Positions 8,794-17,073 of a DNA stretch of 42,344 nucleotides are shown here, one piece after another. The translations under genes and the position numbers were made by a program. Positions within the stretch are counted from its first letter, which is position 1. Each line of letters begins with the position of its first letter. The stretch lies in the NCBI GenBank assembly GCA_022703705.1, contig JAKLDD010000004.1, forward strand, positions 1-42,344. The letters are read 5' to 3'. The notes under the pieces are model-generated. The model did not search any database and had not been told where the DNA came from. It saw nothing but the letters and a program-made list of their open reading frames with translations. This DNA is from Nanobdellota archaeon (lineage in GTDB: Archaea; Nanobdellota; Nanobdellia; Pacearchaeales; GW2011-AR1).

Positions 8794-9333
8794 TTATTTA
8801 GTAATTGGATTCTTGAAATGTTCTTCTAGAAGAGATATGCATTTTTTCAGGTTATTTGATATTTCTGGTCTAAATTTACTTAGATTATTAAGATAAAATT
8901 TAATATCTTCTATGATAAAAGGAGATTTTAATTCTGGCCATCCTCCACCAACTCCAAATCCAGGAGAATCAAATCCGGAAGGTTCATGTTCATTATTAAA
9001 GAAAAATCTTTCAGAATCATCAGTACTACCTTTCCTATTAGCATGGTAATGCTCTCCGATATAACTAATGTTAGTAGAGTTTCTTATACCTAAATTCAAT
9101 TGCGTTATAATATAATTGCCTTCTTGAATATTTAATCTAATTGTTAAGGGTTCAACTTCATCTAATTTTGTTTCAATTTTTGAAATTGGCTTTTCAAAAA
9201 AACTTGCACCAATCTCTTGAATTTCTCCTTTATTTAATTGAATTGGATTTGAAAGATTCCATTTTTTCCCATCTTTATAAAAAATATCTGCATTTAAAAA
9301 ATAACATTTTGATTCTGAAATCCATTCGCTCAT
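8794..9333 (-). CDS. Hypothetical protein
   Basis: I do not recognise this 179-residue soluble protein. It looks beta-rich in its first half, has a His/Asn/Arg-containing loop (GEHYHANRKGS, about 93-103) and a Gly/Pro-rich stretch (GFDSPGFGVGGGWP, about 119-132), then two helices. There is no signal peptide or membrane segment. It follows on the same strand upstream of the ZIP gene, separated by 36 bases, so co-transcription is possible. Confidence 0.6.
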   Translation of the reverse strand: MSEWISESKCYFLNADIFYKDGKKWNLSNPIQLNKGEIQEIGASFFEKPISKIETKLDEVEPLTIRLNIQEGNYIITQLNLGIRNSTNISYIGEHYHANRKGSTDDSERFFFNNEHEPSGFDSPGFGVGGGWPELKSPFIIEDIKFYLNNLSKFRPEISNNLKKCISLLEEHFKNPITK

Positions 9334-9438
9334 TGTAAAAATGAATAAGCTGTTTTACTTTTAAGTATAATTGTAGCAGAATATATCTATTAAAGAAGAT
9401 AGAGGTAAATTAATAAACCAAATTTACTATTTTTTTTC

Positions 9439-10155
9439 ATGCTATACTTAATTGGTTTAGGATTAAATGAAAGAAACATTTCAAAAGAAGCTATTGAGAT
9501 ATTAAAGAGATGCAAACGTGTTTATCTTGATACATACACTGTTGATTTTCCCTACACAAATCAAGCTTTAATTGATGAAATTGGTAAAAAGTTTACACCA
9601 GCAAACAGAGAAAAAGTTGAGAGTCTTGAAATAGTTGATGAAGCTAAGAAGATGGATGTTGCTTTGCTCGTTTATGGAAGCCCATTAACTGCTACAACAC
9701 ATATAACACTCATTCAAGAAGCAATTGCCTCTGGTATTAAGTACAGAGTAATGAATAATGCATCCATACTTGATGCTATAGCTGAGACAGGTCTTCAACT
9801 TTACAAGTTTGGAAAAATAACTTCAATGCCTTATTGGAAACAATCTTATGAACCTGATAGCTTTATGGAAATTGTACGCGACAATTTATCTATAAAAGCA
9901 CACACTCTAATTCTTATTGATATTGGACTTGATATAAAAAAAGCAATTGAACAGCTTGAAAAATCAGCAAAAAAGCACGAAGTTAAATTAAAAAAATTAG
10001 TTGTCTGCCAATGTTTAGGAACAAAAAGACAGAAAATAATGTATAGAGATTTAGATGAAATTAGAGAATTTTCTGGTGTGCAAAAACCTTACTGCATAAT
10101 AATTCCTGGAGAATTGCACTTCTTGGAGAAAGAATTTCTAAAAATCTTTGAGTAA
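9439..10155 (+). CDS. dphB: Diphthine synthase
   Basis: This SAM-dependent methyltransferase of the tetrapyrrole-methylase fold trimethylates the precursor of diphthamide on a His of elongation factor 2. The 238 residues start with MLYLIGLGLNERNIS, the family hallmark, followed by VYLDTYTVDF (about 31-40), LVYGSPLTATTH (about 76-87) and MPYWKQSYEPDSF (about 130-142). The C-terminal CIIIPGELHFLEKEFL is also typical. It looks complete. The start ATG is preceded only by an AT-rich leader. Confidence 0.95.
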   Translation: MLYLIGLGLNERNISKEAIEILKRCKRVYLDTYTVDFPYTNQALIDEIGKKFTPANREKVESLEIVDEAKKMDVALLVYGSPLTATTHITLIQEAIASGIKYRVMNNASILDAIAETGLQLYKFGKITSMPYWKQSYEPDSFMEIVRDNLSIKAHTLILIDIGLDIKKAIEQLEKSAKKHEVKLKKLVVCQCLGTKRQKIMYRDLDEIREFSGVQKPYCIIIPGELHFLEKEFLKIFE

Positions 10156-10164
10156 GATATAAAT

Positions 10165-10383
10165 TTAATTTCTTATTGGATTCTTTTTTCCAAACAGTTC
10201 GTTGTAAATTTTTTCTTCTGCTTCAGAAACTTTTTCTGGATTTAGGGTGTTATAATCTTCTTCACTCATCCCATATCTAACAGCAAAATCTCTATCATTA
10301 AGCATATTCTCTTTATATTCAGCAAACTTTTTTCTGTCCAACCAGGGGAGTTCATTTAGTTTATTCACTAAATCTGCATTCAT
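10165..10383 (-). CDS. Hypothetical small helical protein
   Basis: This 72-residue protein is unrecognised; it is charged and helical (ELPWLDRKKFAEYKENML, then EKVSEAEEKIYNELFGKK). A longer frame begins at 10422 with TTG, but the ATG at 10383 is preferred because a CTTAAAAACTA box lies about 23 bases upstream, the spacing seen across this window. It converges with diphthine synthase, the stop codons lying nine bases apart. Confidence 0.5.
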   Translation of the reverse strand: MNADLVNKLNELPWLDRKKFAEYKENMLNDRDFAVRYGMSEEDYNTLNPEKVSEAEEKIYNELFGKKNPIRN

Positions 10384-10504
10384 AAGGTAATGAAGGAAAA
10401 AATAGTTTTTAAGAATTTCCAATATTAAATAGGCATTATTTGTATTAATTTAATAAAAGTAACAAATACAAATGTTTTTAAATATCTGATTATAAAAAAT
10501 TGTT

Positions 10505-11041
10505 ATGATAAACGATGTCGAACCAAAAAAATACACAGAGCATTCAATGTATACCCAATCATTTGCAAAAAGAGATGTGTTAAAATACAGTTTTATCCCA
10601 AACTTCTATAGGGATAGAAATGGGCAGAGAGAATTCCTTATTATATGTGATGGACTCACATTACAACTTGGAATATGTAATGATGTAACAAATGGTCTTG
10701 GTTTTATAAAAATAAGAGAATCAGGAGAGACAGAAACTGAAACAGAAGAGCAATTACAAAATCATCTTGAGATTATGGATGAGACAAGCAATTTTTTTGA
10801 TAGAGAAAAATATGGAGTTGTAATTAATGGATTATGGGATATGGCTAACGAATATAAATCTGCTCTTGAAACTATTAAAGAACATGTTAATAAAACATAT
10901 GAAACTGCTATAGAAATTCTTCCAACAGAAAGATTAATGCTAAATACTTATAAGACGCAACTTAAAGAAAAAGATGCAGAGATTGAAAGTTTGAAGAAAA
11001 AAATTAAAAAAAACAGTCTTTTGACAAAGATTTTTGGATAA
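10505..11041 (+). CDS. Hypothetical protein with C-terminal coiled coil
   Basis: The 178-residue protein is soluble and unrecognised. The first 90 residues look like a mixed alpha/beta domain (REFLIICDGLTLQLGI). The last 60 are strongly heptad-like and end in a Lys-rich tail (LKEKDAEIESLKKKIKKN). A TTTTTAAATATC box about 25-30 bases before the ATG supports the start. The next gene begins two bases after the stop, so the two are probably one operon. Confidence 0.6.
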   Translation: MINDVEPKKYTEHSMYTQSFAKRDVLKYSFIPNFYRDRNGQREFLIICDGLTLQLGICNDVTNGLGFIKIRESGETETETEEQLQNHLEIMDETSNFFDREKYGVVINGLWDMANEYKSALETIKEHVNKTYETAIEILPTERLMLNTYKTQLKEKDAEIESLKKKIKKNSLLTKIFG

Positions 11042-11043
11042 AG

Positions 11044-11469
11044 ATGACATCTAGAGATAACTTATCAAAATTAGAAGTTGATTTATATAATGCAACAAGA
11101 AGATTTGCAAATATTAAAAATAGAGAAAAAGGTAAAAAAATATTCTTTGCAAAAATGGAAGACCAAATAAGTAACGGAGCAAATTCAACAATATTTACAT
11201 TAGAATGTCTTGGAGATTTAAAGACAAATGGTTTTGTAAGAACAATTTATTCATTTGACCCCTATGATAAAGAGGACTGGAAAATAAAAATAGAGGGACA
11301 AATGATTTATGATAAAATTACAAATAAGCATATTGCTCATAAGATAGTTGGAGAATATAAAGATTTTATAATCAAGGAAATCTATGGTGTTAAAAAAGGG
11401 ATTGCTGAAAATCATCAAACTAATTGTCCTAGTAGCAATTATTCTTTTAACAACAAAAACCGATTTTAA
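11044..11469 (+). CDS. Hypothetical protein, second gene of a pair
   Basis: This 141-residue protein follows the coiled-coil gene after two bases, which implies a shared transcript and perhaps a shared function. It has a beta-rich centre (NSTIFTLECLGDL, GFVRTIYSFDPYD, WKIKIEGQMIYDK). There is no membrane segment, signal peptide or known motif. Function unknown. Confidence 0.6.
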   Translation: MTSRDNLSKLEVDLYNATRRFANIKNREKGKKIFFAKMEDQISNGANSTIFTLECLGDLKTNGFVRTIYSFDPYDKEDWKIKIEGQMIYDKITNKHIAHKIVGEYKDFIIKEIYGVKKGIAENHQTNCPSSNYSFNNKNRF

Positions 11470-11519
11470 ACAAATTTTAAAAACATATATTTTCAGTGCA
11501 TACTTTTTCATTTCCAAAA

Positions 11520-11550
11520 TCTTAAAAACTAGTTATTCTATTGAATTTTA
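11520..11550 (+). promoter_or_regulatory. ileS promoter, near-identical to the SRP RNA promoter
   Basis: A TTAAAAA box is followed by TAGTTATTCTATTGAATTTT at 11530-11549. The SRP RNA gene has TAGCTATTCTATTGAATTTT at the same place (40675-40694), one base different. By analogy with the SRP RNA 5' end, transcription would start near 11550, five bases before the ileS ATG. Confidence 0.6.
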
Positions 11551-11554
11551 GAAA

Positions 11555-14371
11555 ATGTATAACTTTAAGGAAGTAGAAAAAGTTGCAAGAGAAATATGGA
11601 AGAAGCACAAGAAAGAGATAAAACAATCTGTTTTAGACAATCCAAAAAAACCTCTTTTCAGTTTTTTAGAGGGGCCCCCAACAGCAAATGCTCCCCCTGG
11701 ATTGCATCATCTTGAAGCAAGAACATTTAAGGATATAATATGCAAATTTAGATATATGAATGGTTTTTCTGTTCCCAGAAAAGGAGGATGGGATTGCCAT
11801 GGATTACCTGTAGAAGTGCAAGTTGAAAAAAAACTCAAACTTGAGTCTAAAAAAGAAGTTGAAAAATATGGGATTGATAAATTCATTAAACAATGCAGAG
11901 AAGATGTTTTCTCAAATATAGAAGATTGGAACAAATCCACAGAAGAATTAAACTACTTAATTGACTTGGAGAATCCTTACATCACATTAGACAATAATTA
12001 TATTGAAAGCGTATGGTGGAGTCTAAAAGAATTGTATAATAAAAAATTATTATATGAAGGATATAAAGTTCTTCCTTTTTGCACTCGTTGTGGGACCCCT
12101 TTATCAAGCCACGAAGTTGCACAGGGATATAAAGAAGTTCAAGAAGAATCAGTTTATATTGCTTTTAAAGTGAAAGGAAAAAAAGATGAGTATATTCTTG
12201 CATGGACAACTACTCCTTGGACTCTTCCAGGAAATGTTGCTCTTGCAGTCGGCGAAAAAATAGATTATGTTAAGGTAAAACTTTCTGATGGAGATAAATT
12301 AATCCTTGGGAAAGAAAAAATTGGTTTATTAAAAGGACAATGCGAAGTAATAGAAAAATTAAAAGGAAAAAATTTAGTGGGATTAGAATATGAACCTCTT
12401 TATGAGATAAAAGAATTACAATCAGAGAATTCCTATAAAATTGTTGGGGCAGACTTTGTAACAACAGAAGATGGAACAGGCATTGTTCATACAGCGGTTA
12501 TGTATGGTGAAGATGATTATAATCTTGGGAAAAAAATTGGTTTACCTGAAGTCCATACTGTTGGACAGGATGGAAAATTCTTAGATAACACTCCTGAATT
12601 TATAAGGGGAAAATATGTCAAATCAGCAGAAAAAGATATTAAAGAGGATTTAAAGAAAAGACACCTTTTATTCAAGGTTGAAAGAATAAGTCACGATTAT
12701 CCTTTTTGTTGGAGATGTGATTCTCCCTTGCTATATTATGGAATTAATTCATGGTTTATTGATGTAAGTTCAATTAGAGAAAAATTAATGAAATTAAATC
12801 AAGAAATTAACTGGTATCCATCACATATTCAAGAAGGAAGATTTGGAAAATGGCTAGAAGGGGCAAAAGATTGGGCTTTATCTAGATTTAAATTTTGGGG
12901 CACCCCCCTGCCCATATGGAAATGTGAATGTGGCAAAGAAAAAGCAATTGGAAGCATTGAAGAATTAAAAAAAGAGGCGATTAAATTTCCAAAAGAAAAA
13001 TTAGACTTGCATAAACCTTGGATTGATAAAATAAAATTAAAATGCTCTTGTGGAAAAGAAATGAAAAGAATTCCTGATGTGATTGATTGCTGGTATGATT
13101 CTGGAAGCTCCTCGTTTGCACAATTCCATTATCCGTTTGAGAATAAAAAAGAATTCGAAAAAAGATACCCCTATGATTATATTGCAGAAGCGATTGATCA
13201 AACAAGAGGATGGTTTTATACTTTACATGTACTTGGAGCTATTTTATTTGACAAGCCTGCGTACAAAAATGTAATTTGTATGGGGCATATTGTTGATGAA
13301 AAAGGGGAGAAAATGTCAAAATCAAAAGGAAATATAATCAAACCTAGAGAAATAATTGACCAGGCAGGAGTTGATGCTGTAAGATTGCAATTTTTTACAT
13401 CAGATGTTGGAAATCAAAAAAGATTTTCCTATGAATTGATGAAAGAAAATGTTTTAGGGTTTCTAAATGTTCTATATAATTGTCATAGCTATTACAAACA
13501 ATTAGAATCAAAAAAAGGCCCTCAAAAAATTGAAGATAAATGGATATTGAGTAAATTAAATAATTTAATAAAAGAAGTTACAATTGATTTAAATAATTAT
13601 GAATTAAACAAACCTTTTGAAAAAATAAATAATTTTATTGTAAATAATTTTTCAAGAGGGTATATTAAAATAACCAGAGAAAGAGAAGACACTAAAGAAA
13701 TTTTAAAAGAAGTCCTTGAAAAAATTGCACTTTTGCTTGCGCCTTTTGCACCATACATTTCTGAGTATGTTAACAAAGAATTCTCAAAAAAATCTGTTCA
13801 TCTTTCAAACTGGCCAAAACAAGAAGAAAATAAAATAAATTTAGAACTTGAAAAAGAAATGGAATTAGCAATGAAATTAATTGAACTTGGATTGGCAGAG
13901 AGAGATAAATCTCAAATTGGATTGAAATGGCCTTTACAAAAAGCAATAATACACGGAAAACAAATCGATTTTAATACAGAAATAATTGAAATATTAAAAT
14001 CACAATTAAATGTAAAAGAGATTTTAATTAATGATGAAGGAGAATTAAAGGTTGAACTTGATAAAAATATAACTCCAGAACTGGAATCAGAAGGATATTC
14101 AAGAGAGATATCCAGACAAGTTCAAGCATTTAGAAAAAAATTAGGATTAGTGAAGAAAAATAAAATTGAATTATTTATAAAAACTGAAGACAAGGAACTT
14201 CAAAAAATCCTCGAATATAAAAAAGAATTTATAAAAGAAAGAACAAATTCAAAAAAATTGAACTTTGTTACAACTGGCAAGGAAACATTTAAAAATAAAG
14301 AGAACTTTAAAATAAAAGATAAAGGGGGAGAGATTGGAATTATTTATCAAAAAATGACTACCGATAAGTAA
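11555..14371 (+). CDS. ileS: Isoleucyl-tRNA synthetase with GXHH signature
   Basis: This enzyme charges tRNA-Ile. The 938 residues carry the Rossmann start (FLEGPPTANAPPGLHH, with G49-L50-H51-H52 in place of the usual HXGH), the GWDCHGLPVE segment, the CP1 editing domain entry (AWTTTPWTLPGN), Cys pairs that probably bind zinc (CTRCG near residue 173; C-E-C and C-S-C later), and the KMSKS loop at 586-590. The C-terminal anticodon-binding part is present. The GXHH order is known from some type 2 IleRS enzymes. It stands alone, with a TrmB-type regulator downstream. Confidence 0.96.
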   Translation: MYNFKEVEKVAREIWKKHKKEIKQSVLDNPKKPLFSFLEGPPTANAPPGLHHLEARTFKDIICKFRYMNGFSVPRKGGWDCHGLPVEVQVEKKLKLESKKEVEKYGIDKFIKQCREDVFSNIEDWNKSTEELNYLIDLENPYITLDNNYIESVWWSLKELYNKKLLYEGYKVLPFCTRCGTPLSSHEVAQGYKEVQEESVYIAFKVKGKKDEYILAWTTTPWTLPGNVALAVGEKIDYVKVKLSDGDKLILGKEKIGLLKGQCEVIEKLKGKNLVGLEYEPLYEIKELQSENSYKIVGADFVTTEDGTGIVHTAVMYGEDDYNLGKKIGLPEVHTVGQDGKFLDNTPEFIRGKYVKSAEKDIKEDLKKRHLLFKVERISHDYPFCWRCDSPLLYYGINSWFIDVSSIREKLMKLNQEINWYPSHIQEGRFGKWLEGAKDWALSRFKFWGTPLPIWKCECGKEKAIGSIEELKKEAIKFPKEKLDLHKPWIDKIKLKCSCGKEMKRIPDVIDCWYDSGSSSFAQFHYPFENKKEFEKRYPYDYIAEAIDQTRGWFYTLHVLGAILFDKPAYKNVICMGHIVDEKGEKMSKSKGNIIKPREIIDQAGVDAVRLQFFTSDVGNQKRFSYELMKENVLGFLNVLYNCHSYYKQLESKKGPQKIEDKWILSKLNNLIKEVTIDLNNYELNKPFEKINNFIVNNFSRGYIKITREREDTKEILKEVLEKIALLLAPFAPYISEYVNKEFSKKSVHLSNWPKQEENKINLELEKEMELAMKLIELGLAERDKSQIGLKWPLQKAIIHGKQIDFNTEIIEILKSQLNVKEILINDEGELKVELDKNITPELESEGYSREISRQVQAFRKKLGLVKKNKIELFIKTEDKELQKILEYKKEFIKERTNSKKLNFVTTGKETFKNKENFKIKDKGGEIGIIYQKMTTDK

Positions 14372-14438
14372 TTCAATCAATTTACTCTTTTATTATAACA
14401 AACTTTAAAAGGGAGAGGCTCCAATAAAAAATATCAAA

Positions 14439-15245
14439 ATGATAGTTAAAGATGAATTCCTAAGCAGATTAAGAAAGATTTTTGATTTAAATCTATATGA
14501 AGTAAAAGTTTGGACTGCATTGTTATCAAGGGGAACTTCAACAGCAGGAGAATTGAGCAATATTTCAGATGTTCCTCGTTCAAGAACTTATGATATTTTA
14601 GAAAGCCTTGAAAAAAAAGGTTTTATTGTAATGAAATTAGGAAAACCAATAAAATTTGTTGCTTTAAAACCTGAAGAAGTTGTTGAGAGGGTAAAGAAAA
14701 ATCTTGTAAAATATGCTCAAGAAAGAACAAAAAGACTTGAAACATTAAAAGATGATGAGGTTTTGGAAGAATTAAATGGATTATTCACAAAGGGAATAAA
14801 ATTTGTCGAACCAAGTGAATTATCTGGAAGTTTAAAAGGAAGGCAAAATTTGTACAATCATCTAGATATGATGATTAGAGATGCTGAAAAAACAGTCACA
14901 ATTGTTACAACTGCAGAAGGATTGAATAGAAAATTGGAAGCTTTAATGCCTGTTCTTGAAAAATCAAAAAAGAGGGGAGTTAGAATAAGAATTGCTGCAC
15001 CCGTAAATAATAACAATATAAAAGTTGCAAGAGAATTGAAGAAAGTTGCAGAAGTTAGAAATATGGAAAAGATAAAGGCAAGATTTACAATTGTAGATTC
15101 AAATCAAATAATGTTTATGCTTTTGGATGATGAAAAATTCCATCCAAATTATGACATAGGAGTTTGGATTAATACAGAGTTCTTTGCTCAATCACTTGAA
15201 CAAATGTTTGAATTAGCTTGGAAAGAAATGAAGCAGGTTAAGTAA
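14439..15245 (+). CDS. TrmB family transcriptional regulator
   Basis: The 268-residue protein has the TrmB layout: an N-terminal winged helix-turn-helix (about residues 8-75; LYEVKVWTALLSRGTSTAGE then DVPRSRTYDILESLEKKGF), a helical linker (about 75-105), and a C-terminal effector domain resembling a phospholipase-D-like fold (about 120-265). Members bind promoter DNA and sense sugars or other small molecules. No transporter or sugar gene is adjacent, so the target is unknown. A single-gene unit with its own upstream region. Confidence 0.88.
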   Translation: MIVKDEFLSRLRKIFDLNLYEVKVWTALLSRGTSTAGELSNISDVPRSRTYDILESLEKKGFIVMKLGKPIKFVALKPEEVVERVKKNLVKYAQERTKRLETLKDDEVLEELNGLFTKGIKFVEPSELSGSLKGRQNLYNHLDMMIRDAEKTVTIVTTAEGLNRKLEALMPVLEKSKKRGVRIRIAAPVNNNNIKVARELKKVAEVRNMEKIKARFTIVDSNQIMFMLLDDEKFHPNYDIGVWINTEFFAQSLEQMFELAWKEMKQVK

Positions 15246-15340
15246 TTAATTCTTTAAAAACAAAAACCTATAAAAACTAAGAATTATTTTATAGAATATA
15301 TTTTGAAATACTTTTATTAATATATGAAAGGGGGTGAAAA

Positions 15341-15577
15341 ATGGCAAAAAAGAGAAAGGCTGTAATTAAAAAATCTTGTGAGGATCACAATTGTGATTGT
15401 AGCAATGCAATGATTCGTATAGATGCTATGGCATTTATTATGTTTATAGTTACTGTCTGGAGCGCAGTTGGAAATTGGCTTTTAAAAGTTCCATGGTGGG
15501 TATATCTTATAATATGGATATTATTTTGTGGTTCGGCTATTGGAGTAAGAAATAAATGCTGGTGCAATAAAAAGTAA
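15341..15577 (+). CDS. Small membrane protein with Cys/His ends
   Basis: The 78-residue protein has a cluster CEDHNCDC near residues 13-20, two membrane segments (about 29-47 and 51-66), and a second cluster CWCNKK at the end. The two cysteine clusters would lie on the same side of the membrane and could bind metal together. An unusually strong Shine-Dalgarno (GGGGGTGA) lies just before the ATG, in contrast to the leaderless genes around it. Function unknown. Confidence 0.65.
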   Translation: MAKKRKAVIKKSCEDHNCDCSNAMIRIDAMAFIMFIVTVWSAVGNWLLKVPWWVYLIIWILFCGSAIGVRNKCWCNKK

Positions 15578-15581
15578 TTAA

Positions 15582-15608
15582 CTTATTTTTATTTTTTTCA
15601 ATTCTTTT
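15582..15608 (+). terminator. T-rich terminator after the small membrane protein gene
   Basis: A run of T-rich sequence (TTATTTTTATTTTTTTC) starts a few bases after the stop codon at 15577, the usual archaeal termination signal. It is followed by the hairpin repeat cluster. Confidence 0.45.
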
Positions 15609-15609
15609 A

Positions 15610-15786
15610 TATTTTAGTTTTCTTTTACATTGTAGCTTTTCTTTTTCTAAAAGAAAAACCCATTTTCTACCATTGTAGGTTCTTTCTTCTTTGCCATCGT
15701 AGGATTTTTTAAATCCCCGTTTCTAAAGAACCCTCATTTCTTTTTATTCTTTCTACCATTGTAGGTTCTTTTCTAAAGAACCCCAT
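15610..15786 (+). repeat. Cluster of header-plus-hairpin repeat units, one nested
   Basis: This gene-free stretch holds four related units. Each has a header like CTACCATTGTAG followed at once by a stem-loop. Unit 1 (15626-15661) has stem TTTTCTTTT/AAAAGAAAA with a TCT loop. Unit 2 (15667-15733) is split: GGTTCTTT at 15679-15686, and its partner AAAGAACC follows only after unit 3 (15693-15718; header GCCATCGTAG, stem GGATTT/AAATCC, loop TTT). Unit 4 (15753-15784) has stem GGTTCTTT/AAAGAACC with a TCT loop. Stems differ yet stay paired. Further copies lie at 28303, 29212 and 31349. Confidence 0.8.
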
Positions 15787-15859
15787 TTTTCTAATTCTTT
15801 TATATTTTATTTAAAAAATTAACAAAAAAATTTATAAATACAACTCAGATGAAAATCTG

Positions 15860-16192
15860 ATGATTAAAGAAAAAGATAATAAGGCGAATAATTTAATTGT
15901 TAAGGATGAAGGAAAAAAATATTTCAAAAAAGCGTTTATATATGGGAATATTGGTGTAGGAATTGGCATTGTTGATTATATCTTATCCAGTAAATTGGGC
16001 GTTGATTCTATCTTTAAATCTTTTAATGAAATGAATCCCCATGAAGTTATAACTAACTTATACTCTGGATTATCCTCAATTGTTGCATTGAGTGGAGGAG
16101 TTATGTATTGTATTTCATGCTTATTTGAACCGGAAGAAAAAAACTTTTCCAAGAAAGAAGTAAAAGAACTTGAAAAAAAATTAAAGTATTAA
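15860..16192 (+). CDS. Small membrane protein, unknown function
   Basis: The 110-residue protein has a charged N-terminus, two hydrophobic segments (about residues 27-45 and 70-88) and a Lys/Glu-rich tail. No family is recognised. A TTTATAAATA box about 25 bases before the ATG supports the start. Its stop overlaps the end of the convergent dihydrouridine synthase gene by four bases. Confidence 0.6.
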   Translation: MIKEKDNKANNLIVKDEGKKYFKKAFIYGNIGVGIGIVDYILSSKLGVDSIFKSFNEMNPHEVITNLYSGLSSIVALSGGVMYCISCLFEPEEKNFSKKEVKELEKKLKY

Positions 16193-17025
16193 GTCATTAT
16201 TCTTTCTAATTCTTTTATATTTTTAATTCTAGCAATTTTATCTCTTATTTTTGCTGAGTTCTTTACACCTTTAGTAAAATTGCTTGCTTGTAATTTAATC
16301 TGACGAAAAGGTATTTGATACTTTTTTGCAAGATTTAGGTATTCTTCAAAAGATTTTTCGAATTTTGTTCCCATTATTTTTGAAAATATCTCTGGTCTTC
16401 CTATTGCTTCTCTTCCAATCATAACATAATCAAAAGTTTCCAAAAAATATTTGCAATTTTTTTCATTTACATCCCCAGAATAAATTATTGGCAACTTTGT
16501 TCTTGATTTTATTTTTTTTGCAAAGTCTATGTCTGGTTTTCCGGAGTAACCCTGTCCATAAGTTCTTGGGTGAATACAAATCGCATCACAATATTTTTCT
16601 GCAAGTTCAAGAAGATTAAATGCTATCGGAGATTTTCTAATTTTTATTGTAACTGGTTTTTTTGTATTCTCTCTGATTGTCTTTAAAATATCTTCAATTA
16701 TTTTTAAATCTTTAAGAAAACTTCCAAAACAATGTTTCTTCGCTGTTTTTGCAGGGCATCCAAGATTAAAATCCCAAAGTGAAACTTGAGAATCATATTT
16801 TATTATAAAATTTTTTATACATTTATTGCTGGTGCAAAATAATTGTAAAGCTGGTTTGTCATTCAAATAAATTTTTTGTTTTGTTTGAGGATTTATCATC
16901 CCAGTATAAGTTAATCCGCATCCTGCTTTTTTACATAGAATTCTGAATGCAATATCATTTATTCTTTCCATCGGTGCTAAAAAAATTCTATTCTTTAAAT
17001 TTAAGGTTTTTATTTTAAAATTCAT
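16189..17025 (-). CDS. tRNA-dihydrouridine synthase
   Basis: This FMN enzyme reduces uridines in tRNA to dihydrouridine. The protein begins NLKNRIFLAPMERINDIAFR, then has FNLGCPAKTAKKHCFGSFL with the conserved Cys acid, VTIKIR, a CIHPRTYGQGYSG segment (family H-x-R-T) and IYSGDVN...GREAIGRPEIF for phosphate binding. A frame open to 17067 adds 14 residues, but the ATG at 17025 is preferred: a TTTAAATA box lies about 25 bases before it and homology begins there. The 278 residues are on the short side for the family, mainly at the C-terminal helical domain. Confidence 0.9.
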   Translation of the reverse strand: MNFKIKTLNLKNRIFLAPMERINDIAFRILCKKAGCGLTYTGMINPQTKQKIYLNDKPALQLFCTSNKCIKNFIIKYDSQVSLWDFNLGCPAKTAKKHCFGSFLKDLKIIEDILKTIRENTKKPVTIKIRKSPIAFNLLELAEKYCDAICIHPRTYGQGYSGKPDIDFAKKIKSRTKLPIIYSGDVNEKNCKYFLETFDYVMIGREAIGRPEIFSKIMGTKFEKSFEEYLNLAKKYQIPFRQIKLQASNFTKGVKNSAKIRDKIARIKNIKELERIMT

Positions 17026-17073
17026 ATAATTAAAAATAAAAAAGTATTTAAATGCCTTATTCTTCATTTTTTC

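Noticed and set aside
15610-15786. Hairpin cluster as a CRISPR array
   Set aside because: Units vary in stem, are unequally spaced, one is nested in another, and no cas genes are present.
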